Below, piece by piece: positions 1-9,833 of a stretch of DNA of 64,000 bases (position 1 is its first letter; each line of letters opens with the position of its first letter). A program made the translations under genes and the position numbers. A model generated the notes under the pieces. It saw only the letters and a list, made by a program, of their open reading frames with translations, was not told the DNA's origin and searched no databases. The DNA is from JACVRW01 sp963734365 (GTDB lineage: Bacteria; Actinomycetota; Thermoleophilia; Solirubrobacterales; Thermoleophilaceae): NCBI GenBank assembly GCA_963734365.1, contig CAVTGV010000006.1, forward strand, positions 310,001-374,000, given 5' to 3'.

Positions 1-419
1 AGGGCCGCCAGTCTGGCGGCCACGCGCCTGCCGGCCTCGGTGTACTCGGCCGCTACGTACCGGGCTGACGCAGGTCCGCCGGCGAGCCAGGTCAGCAGCA
101 GGTTTCGGCCCCACCCGGAGCCCAGCTCCACCACCAAGTCGGTCTCTGGCGTGCAGTGCTTCAGCAGCGTGTCGACGATCAGAGCCTGATATCCACCCCG
201 GATAACCGCGGCAGGGACATGCGTTCGGACCCCGCCGAAGATCGCCTCCGTGGACTCGAGCGGACCGATCGAGTAGCGCTCCCGGCGCACGACCTCGTAC
301 ACGAGCCGGGCGAAATCGCCTTCGTCAGCCGCCACCTCGTCGACCAGACGCTCGATCTCAGGCCACTTCTCCTGGCCGTACTCTCGCTCGATCCAGTGCG
401 AATCTCGAACTACCGCCAT
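1..419 (-). CDS. SAM-dependent methyltransferase, partial (C-terminus outside window)
   Basis: I translated this reading frame by hand. It is open from an ATG at 419 to the window edge, so only about 139 residues are visible. The sequence VVELGSGWGRN around residue 95 is a class I methyltransferase motif I (glycine-rich SAM-binding loop), preceded by a helical region of about 90 residues. It is transcribed away from the glycosyltransferase at 507 and lies at the edge of the glycan locus, so a role in sugar or lipid-carrier methylation is possible, but the substrate cannot be told. The fold is fairly secure; the function is not. Confidence 0.6.
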   Translation of the reverse strand, partial: MAVVRDSHWIEREYGQEKWPEIERLVDEVAADEGDFARLVYEVVRRERYSIGPLESTEAIFGGVRTHVPAAVIRGGYQALIVDTLLKHCTPETDLVVELGSGWGRNLLLTWLAGGPASARYVAAEYTEAGRRVAARLAA

Positions 420-436
420 TGCTCCATTGTTGCGAA

Positions 437-450
437 GTGTGGTGCCACAC
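437..450. promoter_or_regulatory. Short dyad in divergent intergenic region
   Basis: The 87-bp gap between two divergent genes contains a 6-bp inverted repeat, GTGTGG and CCACAC, separated by two bases. It could be an operator for either gene. With such short arms it could also occur by chance. Confidence 0.2.
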
Positions 451-506
451 TCCGTGTCTTCTGATGACCGTGACCGAAGCAACCATGCGATGCTGCCGGA
501 CGTGAG

Positions 507-1859
507 ATGCGCGACCGCGCCGAACGCGTCTGCATGCTGCTCTTCAACCCGTTTCAGCACGACTCGCGGGTCCTCAAGGAGGGGACAACGCTCGACCGGG
601 CCGGTTACGACGTTCGCCTGGTGGCCATTGCCGCGCCCGGCGTGCCCCGGCGCGAGCGACGCGATGGAATTCGGATCGTCCGCGTAGAGGGCCAGCCGCG
701 AGCCATGGCGGCGGTCGACAAACTTCGAACCGTCCGCGCGCGATGGACGGCAGCCCGGCGCGGCTCGGCCGCGTCCGGTGGCGGCGCCACCTCCGTCAAC
801 GCCGCGGAACGTGGTCGCGGGCCGGCCGCGCGCCTGAAGGACCTGGCTGGTCGTGCCTACGGGGCGATGGCCTGGATGCGATTCGGCCGCGCGGCCCTGC
901 GCGCGGCGTGCGCCGAGCCGGCCGACATCGTGCTCGCGCACGACCTCAACACCCTCCCCGTCGCTGCTCTCGCGGCCCGCCGGCTGGGTGCTCGCCTGCT
1001 TTACGACTCGCATGAGGTCTTTGCCGAGCTGCCTGCCCACAGCCCGCTCGCCCGCCGGCGCTGGCTCTTGGTCGAGCGGGCGCTGTTGCCGAGGGTGGAG
1101 GCGATGTGGATGAGCAGTCCCGGCCACGCCGAGGTGTTCGCCGCCAACCACGGCGTGCCGGTGCCACCGGTGATCATCAACGTCCCCTCGATGGATCCCG
1201 ATCCCCTCGCCGCCGGGGTCCCCGACCTACACACCGAGCTGGATCTCGATCCCGAGCTGGCAATCGCTCTCTACATAGGCGGGGTGTATCCGCACCGGCC
1301 GCTGCGGATGGTGGTCGACGCAGTGCGCGAGCTCGAGGACTGCGCGGCGGTGATCATGGGTCCCGGGCTCCCGAGCTACATGGACGAATTGCGTGGCCGG
1401 GCCGATGAGCTCGGCATCGCCGACAGAGTCCGAGTGGCCTCCGCGGTCCCGATAGCCGACGTCGTTCGTTATGCGGCCGCGGCCGACGTCGGGATCATCC
1501 CCTTCCTCAACACCAGCCTCAACAACTTCCACGGTCTGCCCAACAAGATCTTCGAGTACATCGCGGCGGGCACCCCGGTGGTGGCGAGTGACTTCCCTCA
1601 ACTTCGGGCCGTGATCGATCGACACCAGGTCGGCCTCACGTTCGATCCGGATCAGCCCGGCGCCCTGACCGAGGCGATCCAGGGTGTGCTCGGCGACCCC
1701 GAGCGGCTGGCGATGTGGCGAGCGAACGCTGCCGCTGCCGCGACGCAACTCAACTGGGAGGTGGAGTCGCGCCGGCTGCTGGAGATCGTGGGCCGCGCTC
1801 GCGGGGAGGTTGCCGAGTCGGCGGCGGCTGTCAGCCTGAGCCGGGCCCGACGGGGCTGA
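507..1859 (+). CDS. Glycosyltransferase family 4 (GT-B fold)
   Basis: This 450-residue protein would move a sugar from an activated donor to a growing cell-surface glycan on the cytoplasmic face. The N-terminal half begins with a Rossmann-like strand (VCMLLFNPF) and has an acceptor-domain pattern (LLYDSHEVFAELP near residue 170). The C-terminal donor domain carries the GT4 signature KIFEYIAAGTPVVASD near residue 350, with the conserved acidic residue and glycine-proline turn. The start at 507 keeps the first beta strand; an internal ATG at 534 would cut it. It is followed 5 bp later by the asparagine synthase-like gene. Donor and acceptor are unknown. Confidence 0.85.
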   Translation: MRDRAERVCMLLFNPFQHDSRVLKEGTTLDRAGYDVRLVAIAAPGVPRRERRDGIRIVRVEGQPRAMAAVDKLRTVRARWTAARRGSAASGGGATSVNAAERGRGPAARLKDLAGRAYGAMAWMRFGRAALRAACAEPADIVLAHDLNTLPVAALAARRLGARLLYDSHEVFAELPAHSPLARRRWLLVERALLPRVEAMWMSSPGHAEVFAANHGVPVPPVIINVPSMDPDPLAAGVPDLHTELDLDPELAIALYIGGVYPHRPLRMVVDAVRELEDCAAVIMGPGLPSYMDELRGRADELGIADRVRVASAVPIADVVRYAAAADVGIIPFLNTSLNNFHGLPNKIFEYIAAGTPVVASDFPQLRAVIDRHQVGLTFDPDQPGALTEAIQGVLGDPERLAMWRANAAAAATQLNWEVESRRLLEIVGRARGEVAESAAAVSLSRARRG

Positions 1860-1864
1860 CGACA

Positions 1865-3784
1865 GTGTGCGGGATCACTGGGGTCTTCGACCGTGATGAG
1901 GTCGACCTCGGACGCCTCTACTCGGCCCACACCAGGCTCGCCCACCGCGGTCCAGACGACGAGGGCTTTCGTGCCGGGGCGGGACCCGACGACGCCGGCG
2001 CCTCCTTCGCCGGCGATCGCACGACGGGCAGGTGGCGCGAGCTCGATGACCTCCGCAGCGCCGGCCCCACCCGTTGGGTGCTCGGCTATCACCGGCTGGC
2101 CATCATCGACCTGTCGGAGAACGGCCACCAGCCGTTCGCCGGTCGGGGAGGCCGGCGCTGGCTGATCTACAACGGCGAGATCTACAACTACCGGGAGCTG
2201 CGCGCCGAGCTCGAGGCGCTCGGGCACGAGTTCGTAACCGAGACCGACACAGAGGTCGTGGCCGCCTCCTATGACGAGTGGGACACCGGCTGCTTCTCCC
2301 GCTTCAACGGCATGTGGGCGCTCGCGGTGTACGACGTCGACGCCCGGCGCCTCGTTCTCTCTCGGGATCGCTTCGGCGTCAAGCCGCTCTACTACCACCA
2401 CGGCCGCACCGCGTTCCTGTTCGGGTCCGAGCTCAAGTTCTTGGCCGGGCTCATCGACCTCGGTCTCGACGAGACGGCTGCCGCCGAGTACCTGGCCGAG
2501 TCGCGCATCGATCACAGGCCGGAAACGCTGCACCCGGAGGTGCGCCAGCTGCCGCCGGGACATCTCGCGGAGTACGACTTCGCCAACCACCGCCTGCGGG
2601 TGGAGGCCTACTGGAGGCTCGATCGCGATGGCCGGCGGGACACGCTGGAGCTGCCCCAAGCGGTCGAGGAGTTCACCGGGTTGTTCGATTCCGCGATCGA
2701 CCTGCGGATGCGGAGCGACGTGCCCGTGGGCAGCCTCCTCAGCGGAGGTCTCGACAGCTCGGCGATAGTCACGAACCTTCACGGGCGCGGGCGCTTCCCT
2801 GACGACGGCTTCCATTCCTTCTCGGCGGTCTACCGCGAAGCCGCCTACAGCGAGCAGTCCTACGTCGAGGCCGTGGCGAGGCAGGCCGACGGGCTCCAGC
2901 CTCACTTGGTGCTGGTGGAGCCGGACGGCCTGGCCGCGGGACTGGCTGAGGTCCTACGCACTCAGGACGCGCCCATTCGCAGCCTGTCCGTCTACTGCCA
3001 ATGGCTGCTCTACCAGGACGTCCGCAGGTCGTCGCCCTTGGTTGTGCTGCTCAACGGCCAAGGGGCCGACGAGGCGTTCGGGGGCTATACGGGCCACTAC
3101 CTGAAACTGCTGGCCAGCCACGCGCTTCACGGTCGGCTGGGCGAGCTGTGGCGTGACGGCCGCTGGCTGCGCCGGCACCGTGAGATCGACACTCGGACAC
3201 TCCTTTCGGGCCTGGCCGGGGGGATCGCGCACGCCCTGCGCAAGCCGGTGGCGGCCCGCAAGCACACCATCACCCACCCGACGTTCTCCCGCTCGCTTGC
3301 GGCCCCCGAGCCCATCTTTCATCGTGACCCGTTCGAGCACACGCTGCGTGGCAACCTGATGTTCTCGGCGCTGCCCGAGTACCTGCGCTACGAGGACCGC
3401 AATTCGATGGCCTATTCGCTGGAGACCCGGCTCCCCTTCCTCGACTACCGGCTCGTGGAGTGGGCGTTCAGGCTGCCTGAGCGCCTCAAGCTGACCCGGG
3501 GAGAAACCAAGCGCGTGGTGCGCCACGCGACGGCGCCGTACGTGCCCGAGCAGATCCGCACCCGGACCGACAAGATGGGCTTCACGTCGCCCCAAGAGTT
3601 GTGGCAGCGCCGTCTGCTGGAGCCGTGGCTGCGATCAGGAATCGATCGAGTAGACCTGAGTTTTCTCGATCGTGACCGCGTGAGAGCGGGCTTCGACGAC
3701 TATCTGGCGGGCGCGCGGGCCGACCATTTCTTCTGGTTCCGGGTGGCGTGCTTCGGCTGGTGGCAGGAATCAGCGCCTTCATGA
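1865..3784 (+). CDS. asnB: Asparagine synthase (glutamine-hydrolysing) family amidotransferase
   Basis: The frame is open well upstream, but the GTG at 1865 is the only start that puts cysteine directly after the initiator (start-Cys-Gly-Ile), as required for the Ntn-type class II glutaminase nucleophile. The protein is 639 residues. The glutaminase domain spans about 1-220 (HRGPDDEG, YNGEIYNY). The synthetase domain has the PP-loop SGGLDSS near residue 292 and a conserved LPFLDYRLVEW segment. In glycan loci such proteins often amidate a sugar carboxylate rather than make free asparagine; that role is inferred from context. It overlaps the next gene by four bases (ATGA), implying translational coupling. 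Confidence 0.9.
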   Translation: MCGITGVFDRDEVDLGRLYSAHTRLAHRGPDDEGFRAGAGPDDAGASFAGDRTTGRWRELDDLRSAGPTRWVLGYHRLAIIDLSENGHQPFAGRGGRRWLIYNGEIYNYRELRAELEALGHEFVTETDTEVVAASYDEWDTGCFSRFNGMWALAVYDVDARRLVLSRDRFGVKPLYYHHGRTAFLFGSELKFLAGLIDLGLDETAAAEYLAESRIDHRPETLHPEVRQLPPGHLAEYDFANHRLRVEAYWRLDRDGRRDTLELPQAVEEFTGLFDSAIDLRMRSDVPVGSLLSGGLDSSAIVTNLHGRGRFPDDGFHSFSAVYREAAYSEQSYVEAVARQADGLQPHLVLVEPDGLAAGLAEVLRTQDAPIRSLSVYCQWLLYQDVRRSSPLVVLLNGQGADEAFGGYTGHYLKLLASHALHGRLGELWRDGRWLRRHREIDTRTLLSGLAGGIAHALRKPVAARKHTITHPTFSRSLAAPEPIFHRDPFEHTLRGNLMFSALPEYLRYEDRNSMAYSLETRLPFLDYRLVEWAFRLPERLKLTRGETKRVVRHATAPYVPEQIRTRTDKMGFTSPQELWQRRLLEPWLRSGIDRVDLSFLDRDRVRAGFDDYLAGARADHFFWFRVACFGWWQESAPS

Positions 3785-5034
3785 GCTCCGGCCGTCGCCC
3801 GATTCTGCTGATTGCCTACAAGTTCCCGCCCTACGCCGGCGTGGGCGGGTTTCGGTGGGCCAAGCTGTCCAAGTACCTCGCTCGACTCGGCCACGAGATC
3901 CACGTGGTCAGCGTCCCCTGGCCGGCCTATGGCCCGAACACGCTCATGGCCGACGCGTCGGAGCCGGGAGTGACCGTTCACCGGATTCCCTCAGGCTCCC
4001 CTCACCGCTTCCGGCATCGACCGCTTCGCGGTCGCTGGAGGGTCGGGGCACGCTATGTGGCGCTACGGGGGCTCGACGCAGCGCTGTTCTACGACGACGA
4101 GGCCCAGCGCTGGGGGCGCCATCTGGTGGGGTTCTGCGAGCGGCTGATCGACGAGCGGGGGATCGACGTGGCGGTGGCCACCGGACATCCGTTTCAGGCC
4201 AACCGCTGGGCGGCGGAGCTGAAGCGCCGCCGCCCGGGGCTGAAGCTGATCCAGGACTTCCGCGACCCGTGGGCCGACAACCCGTTCCGTTCGCTGTCGC
4301 GCCGGCAAGCTCAGCGCATTCGCGCCTGGCAACGCGAAGCCGTGGCCGAGGCGGACGCCGTGGTGTCGGTCACGCCTCCCCTCCTCGATCTGTTCGTGCG
4401 AGAGACCCCCGGCAAGCGCGCCGTCGTGATCACGAACGGCGTCGACCCCGAGGCGAGTTCAGTCGGCGATCTCGGCGCCTCCACCGCCGACAGCATCACT
4501 CGGCTCACGCACGTCGGGAACATCACCAACGGGCGGGGCCGCCCGCTCGATGCGCTGCTTCACGCCCTCCGCGAGCTCGGACCGGCGGGCCCACGGTTCG
4601 AGGTCCAGCTCGTGGGCCCCATGCTCGAGTCGGTGGGCCGTGCCAACGCCGACCTGGTGGAGGGCGGAGTGCTGGTTCTACGTCCTCCGACGAGCCAGCC
4701 CGAAGCGCTACGGCGGGTCGCCGAGAGCGATTACGCCGTGCAGCTCAACGCGCGCGAGTTTCCCTACGGAGCGTCGACGAAGGTCTACGAGTACGCGCTC
4801 CTGCGAGTACCCCAGATCTCGCTCAACTACGGTGGCTTCGTGGATCAGATCGTCCGCGACCACGGTTTCGGGCACTCCGTCGACCTGAGCTCTCAACCTG
4901 ACCTGACGGGTTTCCTGCGTACCTTGCCGGAGCGATCCACCACCGACCGAGATGGTCGATTTGCCTTTGACGTGGAGCCCTTCACCTACCCGGTTCTCGC
5001 CGGCCGCTACGCGGACCTGATCGAGGACCTATGA
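3781..5034 (+). CDS. Glycosyltransferase family 4-like
   Basis: This is a predicted GT-B glycosyltransferase of 417 residues. The N-terminus LLIAYKFPPYAGVGGFR matches the GT4-like N-terminal domain with its glycine-rich acceptor loop. A nucleotide-sugar-binding element STKVYEYALLRVPQ lies near residue 330. I chose the ATG at 3781 over one at 3748 because it overlaps the preceding stop as ATGA and starts just before the first beta strand. It also overlaps the next gene by four bases, so the run from 507 to 5825 looks like one operon. Specificity is unknown. Confidence 0.8.
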   Translation: MSSGRRPILLIAYKFPPYAGVGGFRWAKLSKYLARLGHEIHVVSVPWPAYGPNTLMADASEPGVTVHRIPSGSPHRFRHRPLRGRWRVGARYVALRGLDAALFYDDEAQRWGRHLVGFCERLIDERGIDVAVATGHPFQANRWAAELKRRRPGLKLIQDFRDPWADNPFRSLSRRQAQRIRAWQREAVAEADAVVSVTPPLLDLFVRETPGKRAVVITNGVDPEASSVGDLGASTADSITRLTHVGNITNGRGRPLDALLHALRELGPAGPRFEVQLVGPMLESVGRANADLVEGGVLVLRPPTSQPEALRRVAESDYAVQLNAREFPYGASTKVYEYALLRVPQISLNYGGFVDQIVRDHGFGHSVDLSSQPDLTGFLRTLPERSTTDRDGRFAFDVEPFTYPVLAGRYADLIEDL

Positions 5035-5825
5035 GCGACGCAGCCCGCACCGGTGGCCCCGGACGCCCCCTTGTCCTCCTGCTCTCCGATTCACTTGCGA
5101 TGCCGCGCGAGTTCCTGGAGACGGAGGAACGCACCGCCTACGCGGACACCTATCCCGCGAGACTGCGATCCCTGCTGGCCGGCCACGCCGATGTGGATGC
5201 GGTTTCCTCGGTTGGGCTCGACAGCGAGAACGCTCTCTACGAGGCGCGCTTTCAGGTCCTTCCTCGGCGCCCGGATGTGCTCGTACTGCACCTGGGCATC
5301 AACGACTGCGCCCCGAGGGTGTTCCGCAAGGGATCGACTTCAGTCCTACTTCGCCCGTGGTTTGGGCGGCTGACACGGGGCTACGCGATGCGTGCGATCC
5401 ACGCCCTGCGTCCTCTGATCTGCCGAGCGCGGAAGCTCGTGTACGTGGACGCGAATGAGTTCGAGGCCAATCTGCGCGTGCTGCTCGATCGGCTGGCTGC
5501 GGCCCAACCGGCATGTACGTCGTTTGCGATTGCGATTTCCAACAAGCCGGACCACATGGAGCGACGCAGCCCCGGATACCGGGCGAACGTCGTGCGCTAC
5601 AACCAAGCGCTCCGGCGGGTATTCGGCGATCGCCTGGTTGATGTCAATGCACTTCTGCCGCTTGACGAGCAGCTCATATCCGACGGCATACACCTCACGG
5701 CCAAGGCACACGACCTCCTTGCAAAGGTGCTCGCCGAACGCGTGGGATCGGCGCTGCACGACTCACCCGGGACGGGGACGCACATCAACGGCCCAGACGA
5801 GCGCGTAGCGCCCGCGTCTGGTTGA
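5031..5825 (+). CDS. SGNH/GDSL-family hydrolase
   Basis: The 264-residue product has SGNH hydrolase blocks: the nucleophile serine in LLSDSLAMP near residue 22 (block I, first Gly replaced by Ser), the Gly and Asn in LHLGINDCAP near residue 92, and the Asp-His pair in SDGIHLT near residue 225. Family members are esterases or acyltransferases. Inside a polysaccharide operon, addition or removal of acetyl groups on the glycan is the likeliest job, which is inference. No signal peptide is evident, so it probably acts in the cytoplasm. Its 3' end overlaps the convergent flippase gene by 41 bp. Confidence 0.75.
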   Translation: MSDAARTGGPGRPLVLLLSDSLAMPREFLETEERTAYADTYPARLRSLLAGHADVDAVSSVGLDSENALYEARFQVLPRRPDVLVLHLGINDCAPRVFRKGSTSVLLRPWFGRLTRGYAMRAIHALRPLICRARKLVYVDANEFEANLRVLLDRLAAAQPACTSFAIAISNKPDHMERRSPGYRANVVRYNQALRRVFGDRLVDVNALLPLDEQLISDGIHLTAKAHDLLAKVLAERVGSALHDSPGTGTHINGPDERVAPASG

Positions 5826-7341
5826 CCACTCCCGCGCGCAGGGGTGACATGCCCGGGACGACGAAGATCATCCCGACATACGCCCCTAGCAGCGCCGCTT
5901 TGACCGGAACCTCCACCAGCGCGCCCGGGCTGAAGCTGTCGAGTACGAGGTAGGCGGCGATCACGAGGGCCGCTCCCACCATGGCCGGCCTCAGCACGCG
6001 CCAGTTGAGCGGCACCCGGTCGGTGCGCTGGGACCACCAGGCGATCCAGAGCGTGTACACCAGCGTGCTGCCGAGAAACGACCACGCCGCGGCCGTCTGG
6101 CCGTAGGTGGGCACGAGCAGGAACATCACGACGATGTTCATGCTGGCCGACACGACCGCGCCGGCGCCGATGACCCACAGCCTGCGGTGGTAGGTGAGCA
6201 CCACCGTGAAGACTCGGTAGACGGCGCCCCCCACGTAGGCGAAGGCAAACACTCCCACGAGCTCATAAGCGGAGTGGTAGGCCGGCGCGGTTATCAGGGT
6301 CACGACCTCCTTCGAGAAGAGGGTCACGGCCAGGAACGCGGCCAGCACGGCCCAGGCGAACACCGAGAAGAACTCAGCGATCTGGCGCTTGCCGGCCTCG
6401 GCGTCGTCGGTGAGTGCGGACATTCCGATGGGGTCCTGGACCTGGGTCACCGCATCGGTGAGGAAGTACATGACGTACGCCAGCTGCGCGGAGATGGTGA
6501 ACAGACCAACGTCGGCCAGCGTCCCGTACCCGGCGAGGATGATCCTGTTCGAGAACCCGTTGATCCAGCCCCCGGCGAGGTTCGGCATGAGAGGTATGGA
6601 GAACAGCAGGCTGCGTCGAAGCGTCGGCCAGTCGAAGGTCCATACGAGCAGCCGGCGGCGCACGGCTATCACGGTGAAGACCAGGAAGGAGAAGAAGGGC
6701 CCGACAGTCAGCCCCCAGAGCAGTGAGCTCACGCCGTAGCCGAAGCCGATCAGCAGGGTGAGGGACACCGCGGCCGTTACCACGAAGCTGCCCATGTTGA
6801 TGATGCTCACCTCGCGGGCGCGGAGATCCGCACGCATTACCTGCGATCCCATGATCCCGAGCTGGGTGAAGAGCGGCGCGGCGAACACCAGCGGCATGTA
6901 CGGGATGAAAGGCGTGTCCACCAGCGGCTGGATCAGCGTCGGAGCCAGGGCGAGGCCGACTACGCAGACTCCCGACCCCCAAACCGCTACGAACCAGAAC
7001 TGAGTGCTGTACAGCCTCCGTACCGCCTCGGCCGAGGTCCGGCGCTCGGTGTAGTAGAAGCGGATGAAGCTGGCATCGAGGTAGAGCGAGATGAACAGCG
7101 GGAGCAGGCGCGAGACGGCGTCGAGCGTGCCCAGCACGCCGTACTGGCTCGGCGACAGGTAGTCCGTGTAGATCGGTACCAGGACGAGCCCGGCCAGCTT
7201 GGTGAGAAGGCTGGCGGCGAAGAACCACGATCCGTGCCGAAGGATCTTGATGAACTGATTTCCGTGGTGGATCTCCGTCTCGACGGCGACCGCCTCGTCG
7301 TCATCGGTGACGCCCGTTGGCGGGCCCCCGACCCCAGCCAC
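5785..7341 (-). CDS. Wzx-like polysaccharide flippase (MATE/MOP superfamily)
   Basis: This 518-residue protein has about 12-14 hydrophobic segments, beginning with GSWFFAASLLTKLAGLVLVP near residue 35 and a PSQYG motif typical of O-antigen and lipopolysaccharide flippases. Such proteins turn undecaprenyl-linked oligosaccharides across the membrane. The 30 residues before the first segment are acidic and may be over-extended; downstream alternative starts exist. It lies 5 bp downstream of the methyltransferase on the same strand, so they are probably co-transcribed. An ABC exporter is also present at 22-24 kb, so the region may serve two glycans or mix two routes. Confidence 0.85.
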   Translation of the reverse strand: MAGVGGPPTGVTDDDEAVAVETEIHHGNQFIKILRHGSWFFAASLLTKLAGLVLVPIYTDYLSPSQYGVLGTLDAVSRLLPLFISLYLDASFIRFYYTERRTSAEAVRRLYSTQFWFVAVWGSGVCVVGLALAPTLIQPLVDTPFIPYMPLVFAAPLFTQLGIMGSQVMRADLRAREVSIINMGSFVVTAAVSLTLLIGFGYGVSSLLWGLTVGPFFSFLVFTVIAVRRRLLVWTFDWPTLRRSLLFSIPLMPNLAGGWINGFSNRIILAGYGTLADVGLFTISAQLAYVMYFLTDAVTQVQDPIGMSALTDDAEAGKRQIAEFFSVFAWAVLAAFLAVTLFSKEVVTLITAPAYHSAYELVGVFAFAYVGGAVYRVFTVVLTYHRRLWVIGAGAVVSASMNIVVMFLLVPTYGQTAAAWSFLGSTLVYTLWIAWWSQRTDRVPLNWRVLRPAMVGAALVIAAYLVLDSFSPGALVEVPVKAALLGAYVGMIFVVPGMSPLRAGVVNQTRALRARLGR

Positions 7342-7346
7342 GGCAG

Positions 7347-8417
7347 CTACTTGATCGCCCGGGCCCGCACGCCTCCGCGGCCCCAGGTCTCGACGCTCGA
7401 GAAGCCGGCCTCACGAGTCCATCCCTCGATCGTCTCGTGGCCGGCGCTGTTGGTGTACTCCGGGGTGATGCGGTCGAAAGTGTTCACGACCACGTATCTG
7501 ACGAGCAGGTCGTGGTCGGCGGTGCGCTCCCATAGGGCGCCGTGGATGTAGTCGCGCATGCCGCCCAGCCGCGTTCGCGCGTAGATGTCACGAGGATCCA
7601 CCGGCTCGAGCAACGCCAGTGCGAGGCGGGTGGTGAGCTTGCGAGGACGGCGCATGAGCGAATACCTGAGCGGCAGCAGCCGCGGCACCGCCCAAGCGAT
7701 CGCGCGCCACGCGAGACGGTCGGGAACGCGCTTGGTCAGGCGGTAGTACCAGGGGTTGTATCGGGTCGCATACGACGTGAAGGCCAGTTCGCCCCCCTCG
7801 TGCAGGAGTCCACCCAGCTGGTTCAGCGTCGCCGGCGGGGAGGGCGTGTGTTGAAGCACCTGGAAGACCCACAGCCGATCGAAGCGCGCCGTGCCCAGAA
7901 GGCCGGTGGTGATGTCTCCCTGGATGACGTCCACGTTTGCACGCGTGAGGAGCTCTTCGGGGAGCGTGTCGATCGCGTTCGACATGTCGACGCAGACGAG
8001 GTCGGCTCCGGTGTCGGCCAGGTGCTCGGTGAAGTTCCCCGTCCCAGGCCCCACCTCCAGCACCCGTTGGCCACTGAGGTCTGTGGGCCAGGCGAACCCG
8101 AATGGGCTCACACCTTCGACGAGGCCGTTGGCGTCCTCGTCGTAGGTTCCGTGTAGGGCGTTGCGGTGGAAGGGCAGGCCGGTGAAGCTGTCACGCAGGA
8201 TCGCCCCCGTCTCATTCCAGAGCTCCCCCCACGAGTCCGAGTAGTTGACTCCCGGGGCCACCCGCGGGACGTAGCGCCGGACGGGATAGCGGGCTCCGCA
8301 GCCGCCGCAGGCGAGCGTCCCGTCTCGCACCTCTCCGTGCGCCTCCGCTGCCTGCGCGACAGTGAAAGCGCCGCCGCACACCGGACAGCGGAGGTAGTCG
8401 AGGACCCTGGCCTTCAA
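7347..8417 (-). CDS. Zinc-ribbon SAM-dependent methyltransferase
   Basis: The 356-residue protein starts with a Trm112-like zinc ribbon: CPVC at residues 11-14 and CGGC near 37-40, followed by ARYPV. A class I methyltransferase domain follows, with SAM loop VLEVGPGTGNF near residue 119, an acidic strand end VDMS, and QVLQHTPS after motif IV. This arrangement is common in polysaccharide-cluster methyltransferases. It overlaps the upstream gene (8414-9739) by four bases, placing both with the flippase in a three-gene leftward operon. The methyl acceptor is unknown. Confidence 0.8.
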   Translation of the reverse strand: MKARVLDYLRCPVCGGAFTVAQAAEAHGEVRDGTLACGGCGARYPVRRYVPRVAPGVNYSDSWGELWNETGAILRDSFTGLPFHRNALHGTYDEDANGLVEGVSPFGFAWPTDLSGQRVLEVGPGTGNFTEHLADTGADLVCVDMSNAIDTLPEELLTRANVDVIQGDITTGLLGTARFDRLWVFQVLQHTPSPPATLNQLGGLLHEGGELAFTSYATRYNPWYYRLTKRVPDRLAWRAIAWAVPRLLPLRYSLMRRPRKLTTRLALALLEPVDPRDIYARTRLGGMRDYIHGALWERTADHDLLVRYVVVNTFDRITPEYTNSAGHETIEGWTREAGFSSVETWGRGGVRARAIK

Positions 8418-9739
8418 GCGTTCACCGCCTCGAGCTCCGCGAGCTCCTGGGCAGTGAGCGAGTCGGGAAGAGGTTGCAGCGCCGCCGCCGTCCGTCGCTG
8501 AACACGCTGAAGCTCTTCGCGGTCGAAGCTGCCGGTGGCACGGTGCTTGAGCCTGGGGGCCTTGGGGAAGCGGAGCGCTCCGAAATGCAGGAGATTGTGC
8601 TTATAGGCTGCCGGCCTCTCGGACAGCGGAAATGGGCTCGGCTCGGGGATGCTGTCGAGGAGCCGCTCGATGTAATGGGCTGCGCGCAGGTGATTCTTCC
8701 CGTCGACCCAACCCAGCATCTCGGAGAGCAGGCGTGCCCTCGTTGGTTCGAGCGCGTCGAAGGCGGCTATGCGAGCGGAGGCCTCATGCTCTGACAGTGC
8801 GGCGTCAACGCTGTCCAGCGTCTCGAGTGCGGGGGTACCCCGCGCGTTGTCACTCCTTGCGAAATCTCCGCCCGAGGGGTTTACGAAAACGGTTGGCTTC
8901 CCAAGCAGCCAGGCCTCGATGCAGGTAGTCGAGTCATAGGCCATCCAGACGTCGCATGCGTTGATGCAGTCTCCGACCGCCTCCTCGTTCTTCACCACCC
9001 GGACGTTCTCCATCTCCTCGAGGCCCGCAAACTCCGTCTCCGAGAAGTCGATGAGTCCAGGGTGGAGCTTCAGGAGGAACATGGTCTCCGGCCTACCCCG
9101 GATCAGTTCCGCAAGCAGCGCCCGCAGAGCGCCAAGGTCGTGGTCGAAGCGCTCGACCGCCTCCGTTCCATAGAGGCGGATGCGGGAAGCGCGTTCAGCA
9201 GGCACCGACAGGTAGTCGAAGGTCCATCCCGCCACTCCCACCATTCGCTCCTGCGCGAATCGGTACTTGCGTTGCCAGTGCCCCTTCGAGGTGAACCTGT
9301 CGTTCCGGTACCGGTCAAACCCGACCGCGCCTGTCACCTTGAGTCGTCCACCGGTGTCAGGGGCAACCGATAGGGCCCGCTCCCGGGCACGAGAGGACCA
9401 CTGGAGCTTGAGTCGCTGCCGAAGGCGGCGATCGGCAATATGGCCCCAGAACATCTGGTCCGCGGTGGTCGACAGGTAGTCGCCCTCGGCGTCTACGCAC
9501 ACGGACGGGATACCAATTCGGTCGGCGAACAGGGAGACCTCGTGATTGATGCGCGCTCCCGTTGGGTCGGCGACGTACATCAGCCGCGGCCGGTACTTCA
9601 GAAGGTAGTAGCGGTAATTGAAGATGCACTCCTCGACCACGTTGAAGCCACGCCTCCGAAGCGTGTGGCAGATCGCGGTAGCCACCTCTCGGTCGCGCCC
9701 GGAAGAGCTCCACTCGAGGTTGAGCACGTCACAAGCCAT
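8414..9739 (-). CDS. Surface-carbohydrate biosynthesis protein, GT-B/epimerase-like fold
   Basis: This 441-residue soluble protein resembles surface carbohydrate biosynthesis proteins with a UDP-GlcNAc 2-epimerase or glycerophosphotransferase-like fold. Supporting motifs are LLKLHPG near residue 223 and the donor-site-like segment AYDSTTCIEAWLLGKPTVF near residue 270, where an Asp and a Glu sit before the GKP turn. It is the first gene of the leftward operon 9739-5785. The family assignment comes from motif recall only. Its activity, whether a transferase or a synthase for a nucleotide-activated sugar, is uncertain. Confidence 0.6.
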   Translation of the reverse strand: MACDVLNLEWSSSGRDREVATAICHTLRRRGFNVVEECIFNYRYYLLKYRPRLMYVADPTGARINHEVSLFADRIGIPSVCVDAEGDYLSTTADQMFWGHIADRRLRQRLKLQWSSRARERALSVAPDTGGRLKVTGAVGFDRYRNDRFTSKGHWQRKYRFAQERMVGVAGWTFDYLSVPAERASRIRLYGTEAVERFDHDLGALRALLAELIRGRPETMFLLKLHPGLIDFSETEFAGLEEMENVRVVKNEEAVGDCINACDVWMAYDSTTCIEAWLLGKPTVFVNPSGGDFARSDNARGTPALETLDSVDAALSEHEASARIAAFDALEPTRARLLSEMLGWVDGKNHLRAAHYIERLLDSIPEPSPFPLSERPAAYKHNLLHFGALRFPKAPRLKHRATGSFDREELQRVQRRTAAALQPLPDSLTAQELAELEAVNA

Positions 9740-9833
9740 CGCACGGGCAAGCTAGCAGCGGCTCGAGGGCCGGTAAGCGGGCTGGAGAGCCCTGCTCAGC
9801 CAGCGTGGCTCGACGGTATCTTTGCGCCCGATC

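Noticed and set aside
1652..2905. 417-codon frame antisense to the asparagine synthase gene
   Set aside because: Antisense shadow with no homologous motif.
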